From positions 8,873,501 through 8,937,500 of the forward strand of contig CM072339.1 of NCBI GenBank assembly GCA_036874045.1: 64,000 nt of DNA, read 5' to 3'. The notes beneath the pieces are model-generated. The model did no database searches and had not been told where the DNA came from. It saw only the letters and a program-made list of their open reading frames with translations. The stretch is from Cymodocea nodosa. Its lineage: Eukaryota > Streptophyta > Magnoliopsida > Alismatales > Cymodoceaceae. Position 1 is the stretch's first letter. Every line of letters starts with the position of its first letter. Shown here piece by piece: positions 44,164 through 57,219 of this stretch. Made by a program: the position numbers and the translations under genes.

Positions 44164-45746
44164 TGTAGGATCGTAAGGCTACACAAGAGAGGGGGTGAAT
44201 TGTGTATTTTTAATATTTTTTGAAATATAATTGAAACTTTAAAACTCAAAAACAAGTCGAGACATTGTTTTCATAAAATCATTTTTATTCAAGGTTTCAA
44301 TTACAATATACAATTCAATTCTCCTCAGAAATTGTAGATGCAATTATATTTCGATACCATGTATCATCTAAACAATTTCATAACTACAAACAGAGAAAAC
44401 TAATTTACGGAATTTAAAACTTTTCTCCCTATTTGAGATCTTTCTTCTTCTTCTTTTTCTTCTTCAGCAATTCTTCAGTGACGAATATCTTGTCTTTTCA
44501 TGCTTCACCGAATTTACTTTCTTCTAATACTTCAAATCTTCAGAGACGAAAATCTAACCTTTTTATGCTTCACTGAACTTTCTTCCACTTGAGAGATTTT
44601 TCCCGAAGAGGTGTTTTTGATCCCTGAAAAAAAATTTTCTTTTGGTGTGCAGGGATGGTTTGATCCTTGAAAAGATTTTTCATTTTGTGTGCAAGGATAA
44701 ATTGATCAACGAGAATTCTATGCCTTTTATACTGTATCTTCTTTTCATGCATATCATTCACGTTTAACCACTACCAGTTTTCCACTTCTCCACGTCTTTT
44801 CTTTTTCCTTCATCGAAACACACACGTTCTAACCCACGTTTATATTTTGAATTTTCTTTAATCATCAGTCTTGGATCTCTGAAAAATTTCCTTAAAATAA
44901 ACTTTCTCGTCCAAAAATATTTCATCAGTGTAATAAGAAGTCGTTACTTTAATGTTAACTAAACAAGTAACACAAGTATATATATATAACTTAACGTTTC
45001 TAACCTAACGAGTTCACCATGTGCTATTTAACGTGACAAGTACTGTAGCTAACTCAACGAACTAAGTTCGTTGTGTTATGCTATCTCAACGAACCATCTC
45101 CGTTGTGTTATAATAACTCAATGAACCAGTAATAAACAAATGTTTTTATAATAAGAATTTTACCACGTGCAAAAATAACAACTTAAGTTTATAACGCTAA
45201 CCTAACGTGTTGCCTTAGTGTTCAATATAGCAACTCAACACGTTTAGTTATATTAACTTATCAAGTTAAACATGTGCACCTCACGTGATACAATACAACA
45301 TTCGTAACATATAATTTCACCACGTGTATAACACTAACTTAATGAGTTCGTCTCTTCTTTTACTCACTAACTTAACGAATTATCACGTGACCTATTTTAA
45401 CCTTTAAGCCTCTAACTTAACGAGTTCTCACGTGACCTCTATACAAACAAAACTCTAACTTAACGAGTTGTCTAAACGTGCACTGTTCATGATACAGAAG
45501 ATATAACATTAAAACATATCATGCTTTTCAATAAAAACACACGTTAACTTAACGTTTAGCTAAATGAGAAATTAATGTAACGAAACGACTAGTTATTAAC
45601 TTCAGATCCAATACAGACAAGTATTTATATCATTAAGCTTTTTCTGTATTAATTGATGATTTTAATTTCTTTTCACAAGCAATAGTAATTGAGCAAATAT
45701 GATTATTTTCATTCAGCACACATCATCAAAACAAAAATACTCAACA
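44164..45746 (-). repeat. 3' LTR of Sirevirus copy 2 (1583 bp)
   Basis: TGTAGGATCGTAAGGCTACA at 44164 to ACTCAACA at 45746, next to the polypurine tract. Minus-strand TATA box at 44723-44731. Confidence 0.9.
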
Positions 45747-45747
45747 A

Positions 45748-45760
45748 TCTCCCCCTTTTT
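45748..45760 (-). other. Polypurine tract, Sirevirus copy 2 (LTR-proximal)
   Basis: AAAAAGGGGGAGA on the minus strand, one base inside the 3' LTR. A second identical tract lies at 46053-46065, followed at about 46094-46113 by an (AT)n stretch. Confidence 0.88.
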
Positions 45761-46217
45761 GATGATGACAAAACCATATTAAATCAATTATGAAATATGT
45801 TTAACTCAACAAAGCACCTTCGTTGGGTTACTTTTAATTCAACAAACTTGTTTGTTGACTTAAGTTCACTTAAGCTTATTTCTATTATTTGTGTAAATTT
45901 TACCTCTCAAAACTAAAACTCTCAGATGTCAATAATTATATAAGTATCAGTTTTCTAATTATCATCTGTCAGATTACAATAACCATTTAAATAGCATCTC
46001 CTTTTATAATATATATATGCAATTAAGATCATAATCATCTTTTTATAATATTTCTCCCCCTTTTTGTCATTAATCAGAAAGATAATTACAGAGAATATAT
46101 ATATATATATATATAAGAGATATAATTACAATAAATCTTTCTATAAACAAGAATAATAATTGAAGACATTTACAGAAAAATGTATTGTTCAATCAAATCA
46201 AACAAGTAATACAAACA

Positions 46218-48520
46218 TTACATTTTGTATTCAGAAACAAACAAAAACAGTAATCGACCCCTCCTAAGTATATCACTTATAGCATTACATATTTTATCTC
46301 CTAGATGCCTAATATCATTTCTGATGTCGTTAAGCACTACATCTAAGTCAGGAGGTAGTTGGGTTTGATGTTCTGCTTGAACTAAATAACTTTGTTGTTG
46401 TTGTTGTTGTATATGGTCTGTATCAGGTTGTTGTTGTTGTTGTCGTTGAGGTTTATGCATGGCCTGAAATTTTTGCAAATCTTTGACACTAAATGCTCTC
46501 ATGCCTTTAGTTTCAGAGGGCTAGTCAGATAAAGTCAATTGGCTTGCAAGGATTCTACATACAGCATCACCATAAAATAACTGTGAACTTATATGCTGTA
46601 GTTGAGACATAAAAACATCAAACCAATTTATTTGAATTCTATTCAACAATCCATAAGTTACATATAAACAGCTTTTGCTGACTTCCAAATTGTGTCCAAC
46701 TCTCTGAAATAAATTTGCATGCAATATATTTGCAATAAATCTTGCCTCTGCATTCAGATTTTCCATTAATCTCATTTCAAAATATACATCTGGAATTTTT
46801 GATAAAGACTGAATATTCCATTCCAGTTGTCTAATCATGTCAAATCTGTTGGTAACAACAACACCTTCATTCTTTAATCCTAAAACTTCAAAAATTAACT
46901 CAGGAGACAATATAAACTCCTGTTCATTTATTTAAGTTTTCAGAAAATTTCCATTCTTGTCCAGATTGCTATAAAAAGCTGCTATAAGCTCTGTGTATTG
47001 CTTCCATTTCGTTCCTACTGGCAAGAATTTAATGAGGCCTTGAAACTCAAACAGATCTCTTATTTCCATCAAATTTCTGAATTTTATTGGACGAGCATGC
47101 AGAATCTGACATGTAATCAAATTATTGTATTTCTGCAATGCTTCTTCAGATCTAAAATGAATTGCATTACCTTGAATTTTTAATATTGTACATAAAGAAG
47201 GTGATACCTAAAGCCGTGATTAAGAGTTTAATTCATCTTCAGGAACCTCTTCTTCAAAATGAATGTCATGTTGTTCCTCTTCCAAAATATTATCTTGAAG
47301 CTGCTCAGGTAAGCTTGATTCTTCAGCTTCAATAGTGTTAGGAACATTGTCAATATGCTCAACATTCATCTGTTCAGTCTCTATAGAATGTTCAGAGTAC
47401 AATTTTTCCATAAATTCTACAGCCGGTGTATCTTTCTGTAATTGTTCATTTTGTTCAACAGATAATTCCATTGATTCATGTTGTGAATTCTCAGACTCTA
47501 CTTCTATAGATTCCGTAGAAGGCTAGTTAACTTTTAGCTCTTCTAGAGTCTTAACAATTTCAATATCTGCTACTCCAGACAATTCAGCCTTTGAACTAGT
47601 TACTGCTTCAACATTGTCAATTATATTTGCAATAACTTTTTCAATGTCAAGTGCCTAATGCTCTGACTTGTCAATTTCTGCATCATCAGGACTTGTACTA
47701 ATAGAAAAACTTGAGCTCATATTTGACTTGGATTTCTTCTCAAGTTTTCTAGCAAGGGAAAATAAAGTCTCATTATCTTCATCAGTTTCAGTGTGTTCGG
47801 AACTGATGAGTTTATCAGATGCACAATAAGGTACAATGTCTAGATATACATTGTCCTTTGGAAATAATTTTTATCTGATTTTCCTTTTTCAATAGACTTT
47901 GTTTCCTTAGACATAATTTTTAAGACTTTCCTTCTTCTATAACATTTTTGTTTCTCCTTTTCAAGTATTGCTGTTTTCTTTTCAAATTGCTCCATAAAAG
48001 TTTTCTACTTTAATTCTTCTAAGGCACTTTCTATTGCAACGGCCTTTCGAAGACTATCAACTTTTGTTTTGTCTACAGCAATATCTGATTCTACTTGTTT
48101 TGAATATAAAGGAGTAGGGATAGCTGATTCATGCTCTTCCTCAAATGCATGTAGTCTTGTACCGTTTATAGGAGTTTGAGGAGTTCTATTTGATGAACCT
48201 ACTCCTTTTTCCAAATATTTTGCATACTGTTCCAAAAATACAATCTCAGCACATTTCATTCTGTATTCTCTATCAAATTTACTATGAATACCCATGTATG
48301 TAATAGTTGCATCAGTATGTTGAAGTTCTTGTCTAACTTCATCTAATATTCCCTGAGGAAAGAAGTAATCTCTATAAAGTTCTGCTAACCTTTTGTCCAC
48401 TCGAAATATTTTCTTAAACCAAGTACGTGGAACTTCATCATTCTCTATTTCTTTTCCTTTTGCATCTCTTCTACTTTTCCCTTTTCCTCTACCACGACCT
48501 TTGTAGAACTTGGAGACCAT
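46218..48520 (-). pseudogene. Sirevirus accessory ORF, copy 2
   Basis: ATG at 48520: MVSKFYKGRGRGKGKSRRDA, then a KKIFRVDKRLAELYRDYF helix and IESALEELK. An acidic Ser/Glu-rich middle follows (around 47220-47700). The globular part (46521-47138) has LMEIRDLFEFQGLIKFLPVG, ELIFEVLGLKNEGVVVTNRF and NRIQINWFDVFMSQLQHISS. The Gln-rich C-terminus (46218-46502) is PQRQQQQQPDTDHIQQQQQQ, ending LGDKICNAISDILRRGR. It has the same architecture as copies 1 and 3 but a longer middle than copy 1. No membrane segment or signal peptide is seen, so an envelope role is not supported by sequence. Several breaks. Confidence 0.75.
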
Positions 48521-50105
48521 CGTCGTAGGTTGTAACAGCAACAAGCGGGAAAGATTTTCTTGACAAAGTTTACAAATAACCTAACTCCCCGTGTAATAAG
48601 TGTTTAAATAGGGTTTTTACAAGTATAACTCAACGTGAAGAGAAGTCGGGTTTAGAAATTAAATAAATATTGAATAAAGTTTATTCAATTAAGGTACCCG
48701 AAATATTCAAGTATAACTCATTGAGTTAACCAACCTAACGAGTAAAACGTTGTCTAGAGGCAGTTTTACACGTTACCTTATCTAACATAACATCTAGTTA
48801 GTACACAACAATTTTCGGATGCTTCCAACTGAAGCGTTCCGAAAACAACACACATGCTAAACTTAACATTATCTTGAGAACATTGTAAACTATTTGAACA
48901 TTTTGTCCTTTGAATCTAAAATAGTTTATTTGTCTTTTTAAATTATTTCATCAAAATTTTAAGAGGACATTAATTCAGATTAACTAAGATTTGTATTCTA
49001 AATTATATTAATCTGTTTTCGACATTGTTAATCCTCCACCTACAAATATACTTCAAATATATTCAATCAAAATACAAAATATACTTGTAGTGACAATAGA
49101 TGTTAAGTATAACTATACTTTTACATTTTCTTTTCAGAGACTTCCGTTATCCTGACATCATCAAAAATGATTTCCAGAATCAATTCCTACTGTATATGAA
49201 TCAAAACACAACTTTGAAGTCAATTCGATTAATTCAAGGAGAATAAAAGAATGTATCTCAAATAAAAGTTTTCAAAAGTACTAATGTTGATTCAATAAAT
49301 CAGTAGTCATATTGGTATAAACTATATGCGATTCAAAGATATCTGTAATTAATGAAACAACTTTTTCTTTTCAAAAATAGTAAATATTGATAATTTTCTT
49401 TAAAAGTTAGTTTGAAAAGCTTGAATCATACAAGAGCTTTCTAATGTACCTGTGTAATGAGCTTTCAGTCAACAATCCCAGATCTGATCACGACCTTAGG
49501 TTGCCAGATATAAAGAATCATTTTTCAGGACAACAATCCTTACATACCTATCTGCTCAAGTACAAAAGGCTCGTGATCAAACTGATCAATAAACTCTCAA
49601 AGATTTTCACTTTGTAAGCACTTTTCATTTTAAGCACAGTATATATGTATTCCATTAATACAGATGCAATAAAACACAAATCTCATACAATTTTTACTTC
49701 TATGATTGTACTGAGAATATGAATCAGTTTCAATAAGCTTATACTTTTGATTAACAGTTTAAGATGAGTTACATATAACTTATTCTACAAGTTTAATCAA
49801 ATAAGTCAAATTTATGCATGATCATATGCATTTTCCTTGATTCAAAGAAAACATTTAATCAAAATTTCAGAATGTCAGAATTATTTAATGTTTTTCATTT
49901 ACACTTCCACTTAAAATCGTAAAAACTATTAAAATTGATAAACTACTTAAAATCAATAAGATACTACTATGATTTTACAATAAATACATAGTATCTTAAG
50001 CAGTAGTTTAGATATTACTTTAGATATTTATAATAAGTATATAATATCTATGAGGTGAACAACATCATCAATAATATTTATCTTTTTATGTGGAGTTTAA
50101 GCATT
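48521..50105 (-). other. Non-coding spacer between RNase H and accessory ORF, Sirevirus copy 2
   Basis: About 1.6 kb collinear with 32604-34134 and 9133-10775. No gene. It includes the conserved segment at about 49450-49580 and AT-rich inverted words at 49955-50050. Confidence 0.65.
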
Positions 50106-53100
50106 TTACACATCACATAGCCTACAAATACCTAAATTTAATCTAATGTTGCATAATGTATTTTCGTCTAGAGGTTTTGTAAATATATCAGCTAATTGAT
50201 TTTTACTAGACACAAATTCTAATTTAATTTTTCCTTTAATTACGTTATCTCTTAGAAAATGATGTCTAACCTCTATATGCTTTGCTCTTGAATGTAATAC
50301 AGGATTTTTGGAAAGATTTATTGCAGAACTACTGTCACAATAAATCTCAGTTGTATCATAAAATAATCCAAAATCTTCTAAAGTTTGCCTTATCCACAGA
50401 ATCTGAGTGCAACACAGTGCAGCAGCAACATATTCAGCTTCTATAGTAGAAAGTGCTACATAGTTTTGCTTTTTACTAAACCATGACACCAAATTATTTC
50501 CCAATAATTGACATGTGCCACTGGTACTCTTCCTATCAGATTTAGATCCTGCATAATCAGCATTAGTATATCCTATAAGATCTATTGAACTATCCTTAGT
50601 ATAATACAGTCCAAAATTTTTAGTTCCTTGTATATATCTAAATATTCTTTTAACTGCAATTAAGTGTGATTCTTTAGGATTAGATTGAAATCTAGCACAA
50701 ACACACACATCAAACATAATATCAGGTCTACTAGAAGTCAAATAAAGTAAAGAACCAATCATACTTCTGTATTTTCTTTGATCTATAGATTTTCCTATGT
50801 CATCAATATCTAACTTTAAAGTAGTACTCATAGGAGTTCCTCGAATCCGTGTATCATTAAAATTAAATTTCTTAAGCATTTCATCTACATATTTTTCCTG
50901 ATTTAAAAATATATCTTTATCCATTTGCTTAATTTGAAGTCCTAGAAAATATGAAAGTTCTCCTATCATACTCATTTCAAACTAATTAGTCATCTCTTCA
51001 GAGAATATTTCTATCAACTTATCAGAGGTTGCTCCAAAGATTATATCATCAACGTATATTTGAACAACAATCTGATCTTTACCATCTCTCTTAATAAATA
51101 AAGTATGATCCACTTTTCCCATGATATAGCATTTTTCTATTAAAAAAGTAGACAATCTTTCATACCATGATCTAAGTGCTTGCTTCAAACCATATAAGGC
51201 TTGCTTCAATTTATACACAAAGTCAGGATTTTTAATATCTTCAAATCCAGGTGGTTGTTTTACATAGACTTCTTCATTAATTAAACCATTTAGAAATGCA
51301 CTCTTTACATCCATTTGATATAATTTAAAATCCATATAACAAGCATAGGCCAATAATATTCTAATACTTTTTAACCTAGCCACAGGAGCAAATGTTTCAT
51401 CATAATCTAATCCTTCTTCCTGTGTATATCCTTGTGCAACTAATCTAGCTTTATTCCTTATAATTTGACCAATTTCGTTAGTTTTGTTTCTAAAGATCCA
51501 CTTTGTACCTATTATGGACTGATTTTCTGGTGGAGAGACTAATTCCCATACATCATTTCTGATGAATTGATTTAGTTCTTCTTGCATTGCCACTATCCAA
51601 TTTTCATCAGATAATGCTTCTTGTATATTCCTTGGTTCCACCATAGAAACAAACATACAGATACTATTTAAATTTACTGAAGCTCTAGTTTTAACTCCCT
51701 CATTAATATTACCAATGACTTGAGTAATGGGATGTGATGAAGAATAACGCCAATTTCTCTGATTTTCCTCAATATTCTCATCAACATCTGAAAGTCCATC
51801 ACTTTCATCATTAGTTTGATCATTTAAGTTCATATTTTTGATTTTTTCAAATAAATCATCAATCTCTCTATTGATCTCTAACTCATTTGGAAAATTGATC
51901 ATATCATCATTATCAACTTTAGATTGAGATTCTCTAAGAGAATTTTCATTGAAGCTTACATAGAGGGTTTCTTCAATAGTCCTAGAAGTCTTGTTATATA
52001 CTCTATAGGCTTTACTTCTAGTAGAGTAACCTACAAAAATTCCTTCATCCGATTTGGCTTGAAATTTATCCCTTTTATCCTTAGTATTAAGAATAAAACA
52101 CTTGCAGCCAATTGGTTTCATATAGGAAATTTTTGGAACCCTATTAAACATAATTTCAAAAGGAGTTTTATTAACATGAGGTCTTAAATGACTTCTGTTA
52201 ATAACATAACAAGCTGTATTTACTGCTTCAGCCCAAAGATTTTGAGGTAACTTATGTTCATTCAACATAGTTCTGGCCATTTCTTGAAGTGATCTATTCT
52301 TTCTCTCAACAACACCATTTTGACACAGTGCTCTTGGAAAAGAAAATCTGTGATCAATGTCATGCTCAGTACAATAGTTATCCATTTGATCATTATCAAA
52401 TTCAGTTCCATGATCACTCCTAAGTTTTTGAATAGAGACACTTTGCTCATTTTGAACAAAATTGCAAAACATTTTAAATTTTTCAAAAACTTCTGTCTTA
52501 GATGCTAGAAAATATACCCAAGTGTATCTAGAGAAGTCATCTACTAAAACAAATACATACCGTTTACCACCAAGACTCATAATTCTTGTTGGTCCAAATA
52601 GATCCATATGTATAAGTTCTAAGACTCTCTTGCTTGAAATATCAGTTTTGGATTTAAAAGAGTTTTTGTGAAGTTTACCTAACTCACATGCATCACACAT
52701 AAAGTTCTTTGAGTATTTAATCTTTGGTAAACCTCTCACTAAATGTTTTCTAGATAGTTTATGTAACAGTCTCATATTTATATGCCCAATCCTTCTATGC
52801 CACAGATATGCATCACTAGTTTCAGCTAGCAAATTAAAATACATACAGAACCTTTTCTTTTAGCAATAAACTTAATTTCATCTGTATTTTTATCAATTAT
52901 TTTGTATACATTATCTTCAAACACTACATAATACCCATTTTCAGTTAGTTTTATGACACTCAGCAAATTAAATCCTAGGTTTTCTACATATAGTACATTC
53001 GAAATAACACAAGTAGGAGTTAGTTGAACATTGTCCATACCTATGATTTTATCTTTGCTTTTCTTTCCAAATGTTACACTTCCTTTCATGGTATTTGTAA

Positions 53101-53188
53101 AATTTTGTAATAGACTTTTTTGTCCGGTCATGTGACTTGATGCTCCACTGTCCAAGATCCATTTTGATGTTGTTTCCTCCTGCAACAC
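50106..53188 (-). pseudogene. Sirevirus pol, copy 2 (protease, integrase, RT, RNase H)
   Basis: Protease WILDSGASSHMTGQKSLLQN (52826-53188). Integrase zinc finger HRRIGHINMRLLHKLSRKHL with CDACELGKLHKNSF, core ELIHMDLFGPTRIMSLGGKR, LRSDHGTEFDN and NGVVERKNRSLQEMARTML (D,D,E in place), then FVGYSTRSKAYRVYNKTSR. RT has WELVSPPENQSIIGTKWIFR, YQMDVKSAFLNGLINEEVYV and IYVDDIIFGAT (YVDD box). RNase H has ALSTIEAEYVAAALCCTQIL and HSRAKHIEVRHHFLRDNVIK, ending LADIFTKPLDENTL. This is the only full Ty1/copia pol in the window, with the integrase-before-RT order that defines Ty1/copia. Fossil with a few breaks. Confidence 0.92.
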
Positions 53189-55441
53189 AAATTAAGAAAA
53201 ACTTTTTCTTGGTACCCAATGTTGTTGAGGACCAAGTTCATTAAACGCATATTTCTTCTTTTTATTTAAAAATAGTTTAACATTATCATTTATATTCTTA
53301 TTAGTTGTAAGTACTATTGACTTATCATTAGCTTCATACTCACATATAGCATTATTGCTTTTGCAATCATTCTTTTTGTTTTCAGATGTAGTATAATCAA
53401 GACCAAACATATTTTTATCAGATGTTAATTTATTTTAGTCATGCTTATACATTTCTGTAAGTTCATACCAAGATTTTGTACTTGTATTAACACTTTCCGT
53501 ACATACAAAATCTTTTTCTACACAAGAATTTTTTGTTTTATCACATGCAGAATGAGTAATTGGTCTAATACCAGTGTATTGAATTACATGCTCAAGTTTC
53601 TGAATTTTCAGTTTACTACAATTGTCTGAAATTTTAGAAACATTAAAAACTGAATTTCCAAAACAAGAAACAAGATTTTTAGAAACATTTATAGTCATGT
53701 TAGAAGTACAATTTGACAAATCACATTGATTTATATTATTACTGCATGATTCATCCCTTGAAGTACCTACTTCTACATATTTATTACCTTGTTTCATAAT
53801 AAAAGGAATTTTTGTCTTAGATTTACTTGAACTGCAACTAATAAATCCTTTATTGGCTTGAGATTCAGGATAATCAAATCCTAAGCCAAATTTATAAGAC
53901 ATCGCAGGGATAGTAGTTAGTTTCTCTAACTTAGTTTGACTTAAATTCCATTTCTCAAAGGTAGAATTTAAATCTTGCTCTCTTAGTTTTAATTTTTCTA
54001 TCTCTAATTCCAGTTCATTTATATTGTTTCTCAACATTTCATTTTCAGATTCTATCTTTAATTTTTCAGCATTTATATTCTGTATTTGTTCATGCAAGAT
54101 ACATTCATTAAATCTAAATTTTTGCAAATCTCTAGCATGATTTTCATTATCACATTTAAACTTTTCTAAAGTAGTAGATAGGAAACAATTTTCTTCTTCC
54201 ATAATGGATGAACATTTTCTAATATTCTTATTTTCTAGTTTACATACTTTAAGTTTTTGTAATAATGCATGATAAGCACATAATAATTCATCAAAGTTGA
54301 AATCTAAATGACTTTCAGAATCAGATATTACCTTAGACTCATCTACCATGAAGTGCACATGAGCAACGTCTTCTAACTCTTGTTCTTCTTCTGAATGTGA
54401 AGATTTTGATGCTAATTCCTCAGATTCAAACTCTTCAGACGTGTCATCCGAAGTGACCTTCAAAGCATTTTTCTTGTAAAACTTTTTCTGAGTTTTCTGA
54501 GCCGTCTTCTTCTGATTTGTCCTACTTTGCTTTTCATTTTTCCTCATAGGACAATCTAGAGAAAGATGTCCAGGTTTCTTACAGTTGTAACATACATACT
54601 TTCTAGATGAAGAATTCTTGTCATTCAATGATTTTGACGTTGAGGGTTTATCATTTTTGTTCCTTTGCTGTTTCCTAGCTTTCCATGCTTTCTTGAATTT
54701 CCTAGTTAGCAAAATCAAATCCTCGTCAAAATCAGTAGATATATCAGAATCTGAATTAATTTCGAAGGCTATTTCTTTCTTCATTTTTAGTTTGTTGTGA
54801 CTCAGTGATTCATTTAATTGAACTTCATAAGCTGTTAAATTTCCTATAAGTTCATTCATAGTATAAACATTTAAATCTCGTGATTCCTCAATTGATGTTA
54901 CTTTCTGAGACCATTTAGAACTTAGGGATCTGAGAATTTTCCTCACCAAATCCTTCTGTTCAAAATTCTTTCCTAAACATTTTAAAGAGTTTATGATATC
55001 AAGAAATCTGGAAAACATCTCAGAAATATTTTCGTCTTCATGCATCTTAAAGAGTTCATACTTATGAATCAACATGTTTATTTTTGTCTCTTTAACATGA
55101 GAAGTACCTTCATGTGAAACTTCTAATGCATGCCACACTTCATAAGCAGATTTATATGCCGACACTTTACTAAACTATTCATAACTCAATGCACAAAATA
55201 AAATATTTAAGCCCTTAGCATTCAGAGTTTCATTTTCTTTTTCAGTAATTGTCCAAGTATTATAAGGAGTAGTTAACGGAGTATATGGTTTAGAAATCAT
55301 GAACCACAATTTATGATCTATACTTTGAAGAAAAACAGTCATCCTATATTTCCAATATTCAAAATGTATTCCATCAAATAAAGGAGGACGATTAAGATTT
55401 TGGCCTTCATATAAAGAAAAATTACCATTTCCAGTAGTCAT
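53189..55441 (-). pseudogene. Sirevirus gag, copy 2
   Basis: Start MTTGNGNFSLYEGQNLNRPP at 55441. Capsid-like part with FEYWKYRMTVFLQSIDHKLW and INMLIHKYELFKMHEDENIS. CCHC knuckle CYNCKKPGHLSLDCPMRK at about 54545-54600. Basic stretch NQKKTAQKTQKKFYKKNALK. Long coiled coil with ILHEQIQNINAEKLKIESEN and NNINELELEIEKLKLREQDL (about 53960-54110). Asn/Ser-rich tail, ending HWVPRKSFS at 53192. It is about 740 residues long, far longer than the gag of ordinary copia elements, as known for Sireviruses. A few breaks. Confidence 0.88.
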
Positions 55442-55627
55442 TTTACCTTAGATTTTTCAACCTATTTGATTTTAAACAGTCTAAAAACTTTAAAACAACT
55501 TGAGCCTTAAATCAATAGTGTTAAACGTATGCTCATATATTAATTTCCGTTTAAAAACAAGGAAGGTAGAATAAGCAATGATATTAAATAAGTTGATATC
55601 GATTTTATATCAAAGATTATTCACAAA

Positions 55628-55639
55628 GCTCTGATACCA
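55628..55639 (-). other. Primer binding site, initiator tRNA-Met
   Basis: TGGTATCAGAGC on the minus strand, two bases inside the 5' LTR. Exact complement of the initiator tRNA-Met 3' end. Confidence 0.92.
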
Positions 55640-55641
55640 CT

Positions 55642-57219
55642 TGTAGGATCGTATGGCTACACAAGAGGGGGGGTGAATTGTGTATTTTTAATATTTTCTG
55701 AAATATAATTGAAACTTTAAAACTCAAAAACAAGTCTAGACATTATTTTCATAAAATCATTTTTATTCAATGTTTCAATTACAATATATAATTCAATTCT
55801 CCTCAGAAATTGTAGATGCAATTATATTTCGATACCATGTATCATCTAAACAATTTCATAACTACAAAAAGAGAAAACTAATTTGCAAAATTGAAAACTT
55901 TTCTCCCTGTTTGAGATCTTTCTTCTTCTTTTTCTTCTTCAGCAATTCTTCAGTGACGAATATCTTGTCTTTTCATGCTTCACCGAATTTGCTTTCTTCT
56001 GATACTTCAAATCTTTAGTGACGAAAATCTTACCTTTTTATGCTTCACTGAACTTTCTTCCACTTGAGAGATTTTTCCCGAAGAGGTGTTTTTGATCCTT
56101 GAAAAAGATTTTTCTTTTGGTGTGCAAGGATGGTTTGATCCTTGAAAAGATTTTTCATTTTGTGTGCAAGGATAAATTGATCAACGAGAATTCTATGCCT
56201 TTTATACTGTATCTTCATTTCATGCATATCCTTCATGTTTAACCACTACCAGTTTTCCACTTCTCCACGTCTTTTCTTTTTCCTTCATCAAGACACACGT
56301 TCTAACCCATGTTTATATTTCGAATTTTCTTTAATCATCAGTCTTGGATCTCTGAAAAATTTCCTGGAAATAAACTTTCTCGTCCAAAAATTTTTCATTA
56401 GTGTAATAAGAAGTCGTTACTTTAATGTTAACTAAACGAGTAACACAAGTATATATATATAACTTAACGTTTCTAACTTGACGAGTTCACCATGTGCTAT
56501 TTCACGTGACAAGTACTGTAGCTAACTCAACGAACTAAGTCCGTGGTGTTATGCTATCTCAACGAACCATCTCCGTTGTGTTATGATAACTCAACGAACC
56601 AGTAATAAACAAATGTTTTTATAATAAGAATTTTACCACGTGCAAAAATAACAACTTAAGTTTATAACGCTAACCTAACGCGTTGCCTTAGTTTTCAATA
56701 TAGCAACTCAACGCGTTTAGTTATGTTAACTTATCGAGTTAAACATGTGCACCTCACGTGATACAATACAACATTCGTAACATATAATTTCACCACGTGT
56801 ATAACACTAACTTAACGAGTTCGTCTCTTCTTTTACTCACTAACTTAACGAGTTATCACGTGACCTATTTTAACCTTTAAGCCTCTAACTTAACGAGTTC
56901 TCACGTGACATCTATACAAACAAAACTCTAACTTAACGAGTTGTCTAAACGTGCACTGTTCATGATATAGAAGATATAACATTAAAACATATCATGCTTT
57001 TCAATAAAAACACACGTTAACTTAACGTTTAGCTAAATGAGAAATTAATGCAACGAAACGACTAGTTATTAACTTCATATCCAATACAGACAAGTATTTT
57101 TATCAGTAAGCTTTTTCTGTATTAATTGATGATTTTAATTTCTTTTCACAAGCAATAGTAATTGAGCAAATATGATTATTTTCATTCAGCACACATCATC
57201 AAAACAAAAATACTCAACA
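55642..57219 (-). repeat. 5' LTR of Sirevirus copy 2 (1578 bp)
   Basis: TGTAGGATCGTATGGCTACA at 55642 to ACTCAACA at 57219. TATA box on the minus strand at 56198-56206. About 4% different from the 3' LTR over the first ~400 bases by eye, with a slightly different CTTCTT tract length. Confidence 0.9.

Larger units (their letters stand above)
44164..57219 (-). mobile_element. Sirevirus-type Ty1/copia, copy 2 (all domains present)
   Basis: Minus-strand order from 57219: 5' LTR, tRNA-Met primer site, gag with CCHC and coiled coil, protease, integrase, RT, RNase H, ~1.6-kb spacer, accessory ORF, two polypurine tracts, 3' LTR. It is about 13.1 kb long. The flanks ATGAT (44159-44163) and AAGAT (57220-57224) agree at 4 of 5 bases and fit a target duplication inside copia B. 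Hand comparison of ~400 bases of the LTRs gives about 4% difference, so an age of roughly 1-2 million years. It looks structurally whole but is broken: about five breaks in gag-pol and several in the accessory region. Confidence 0.92.
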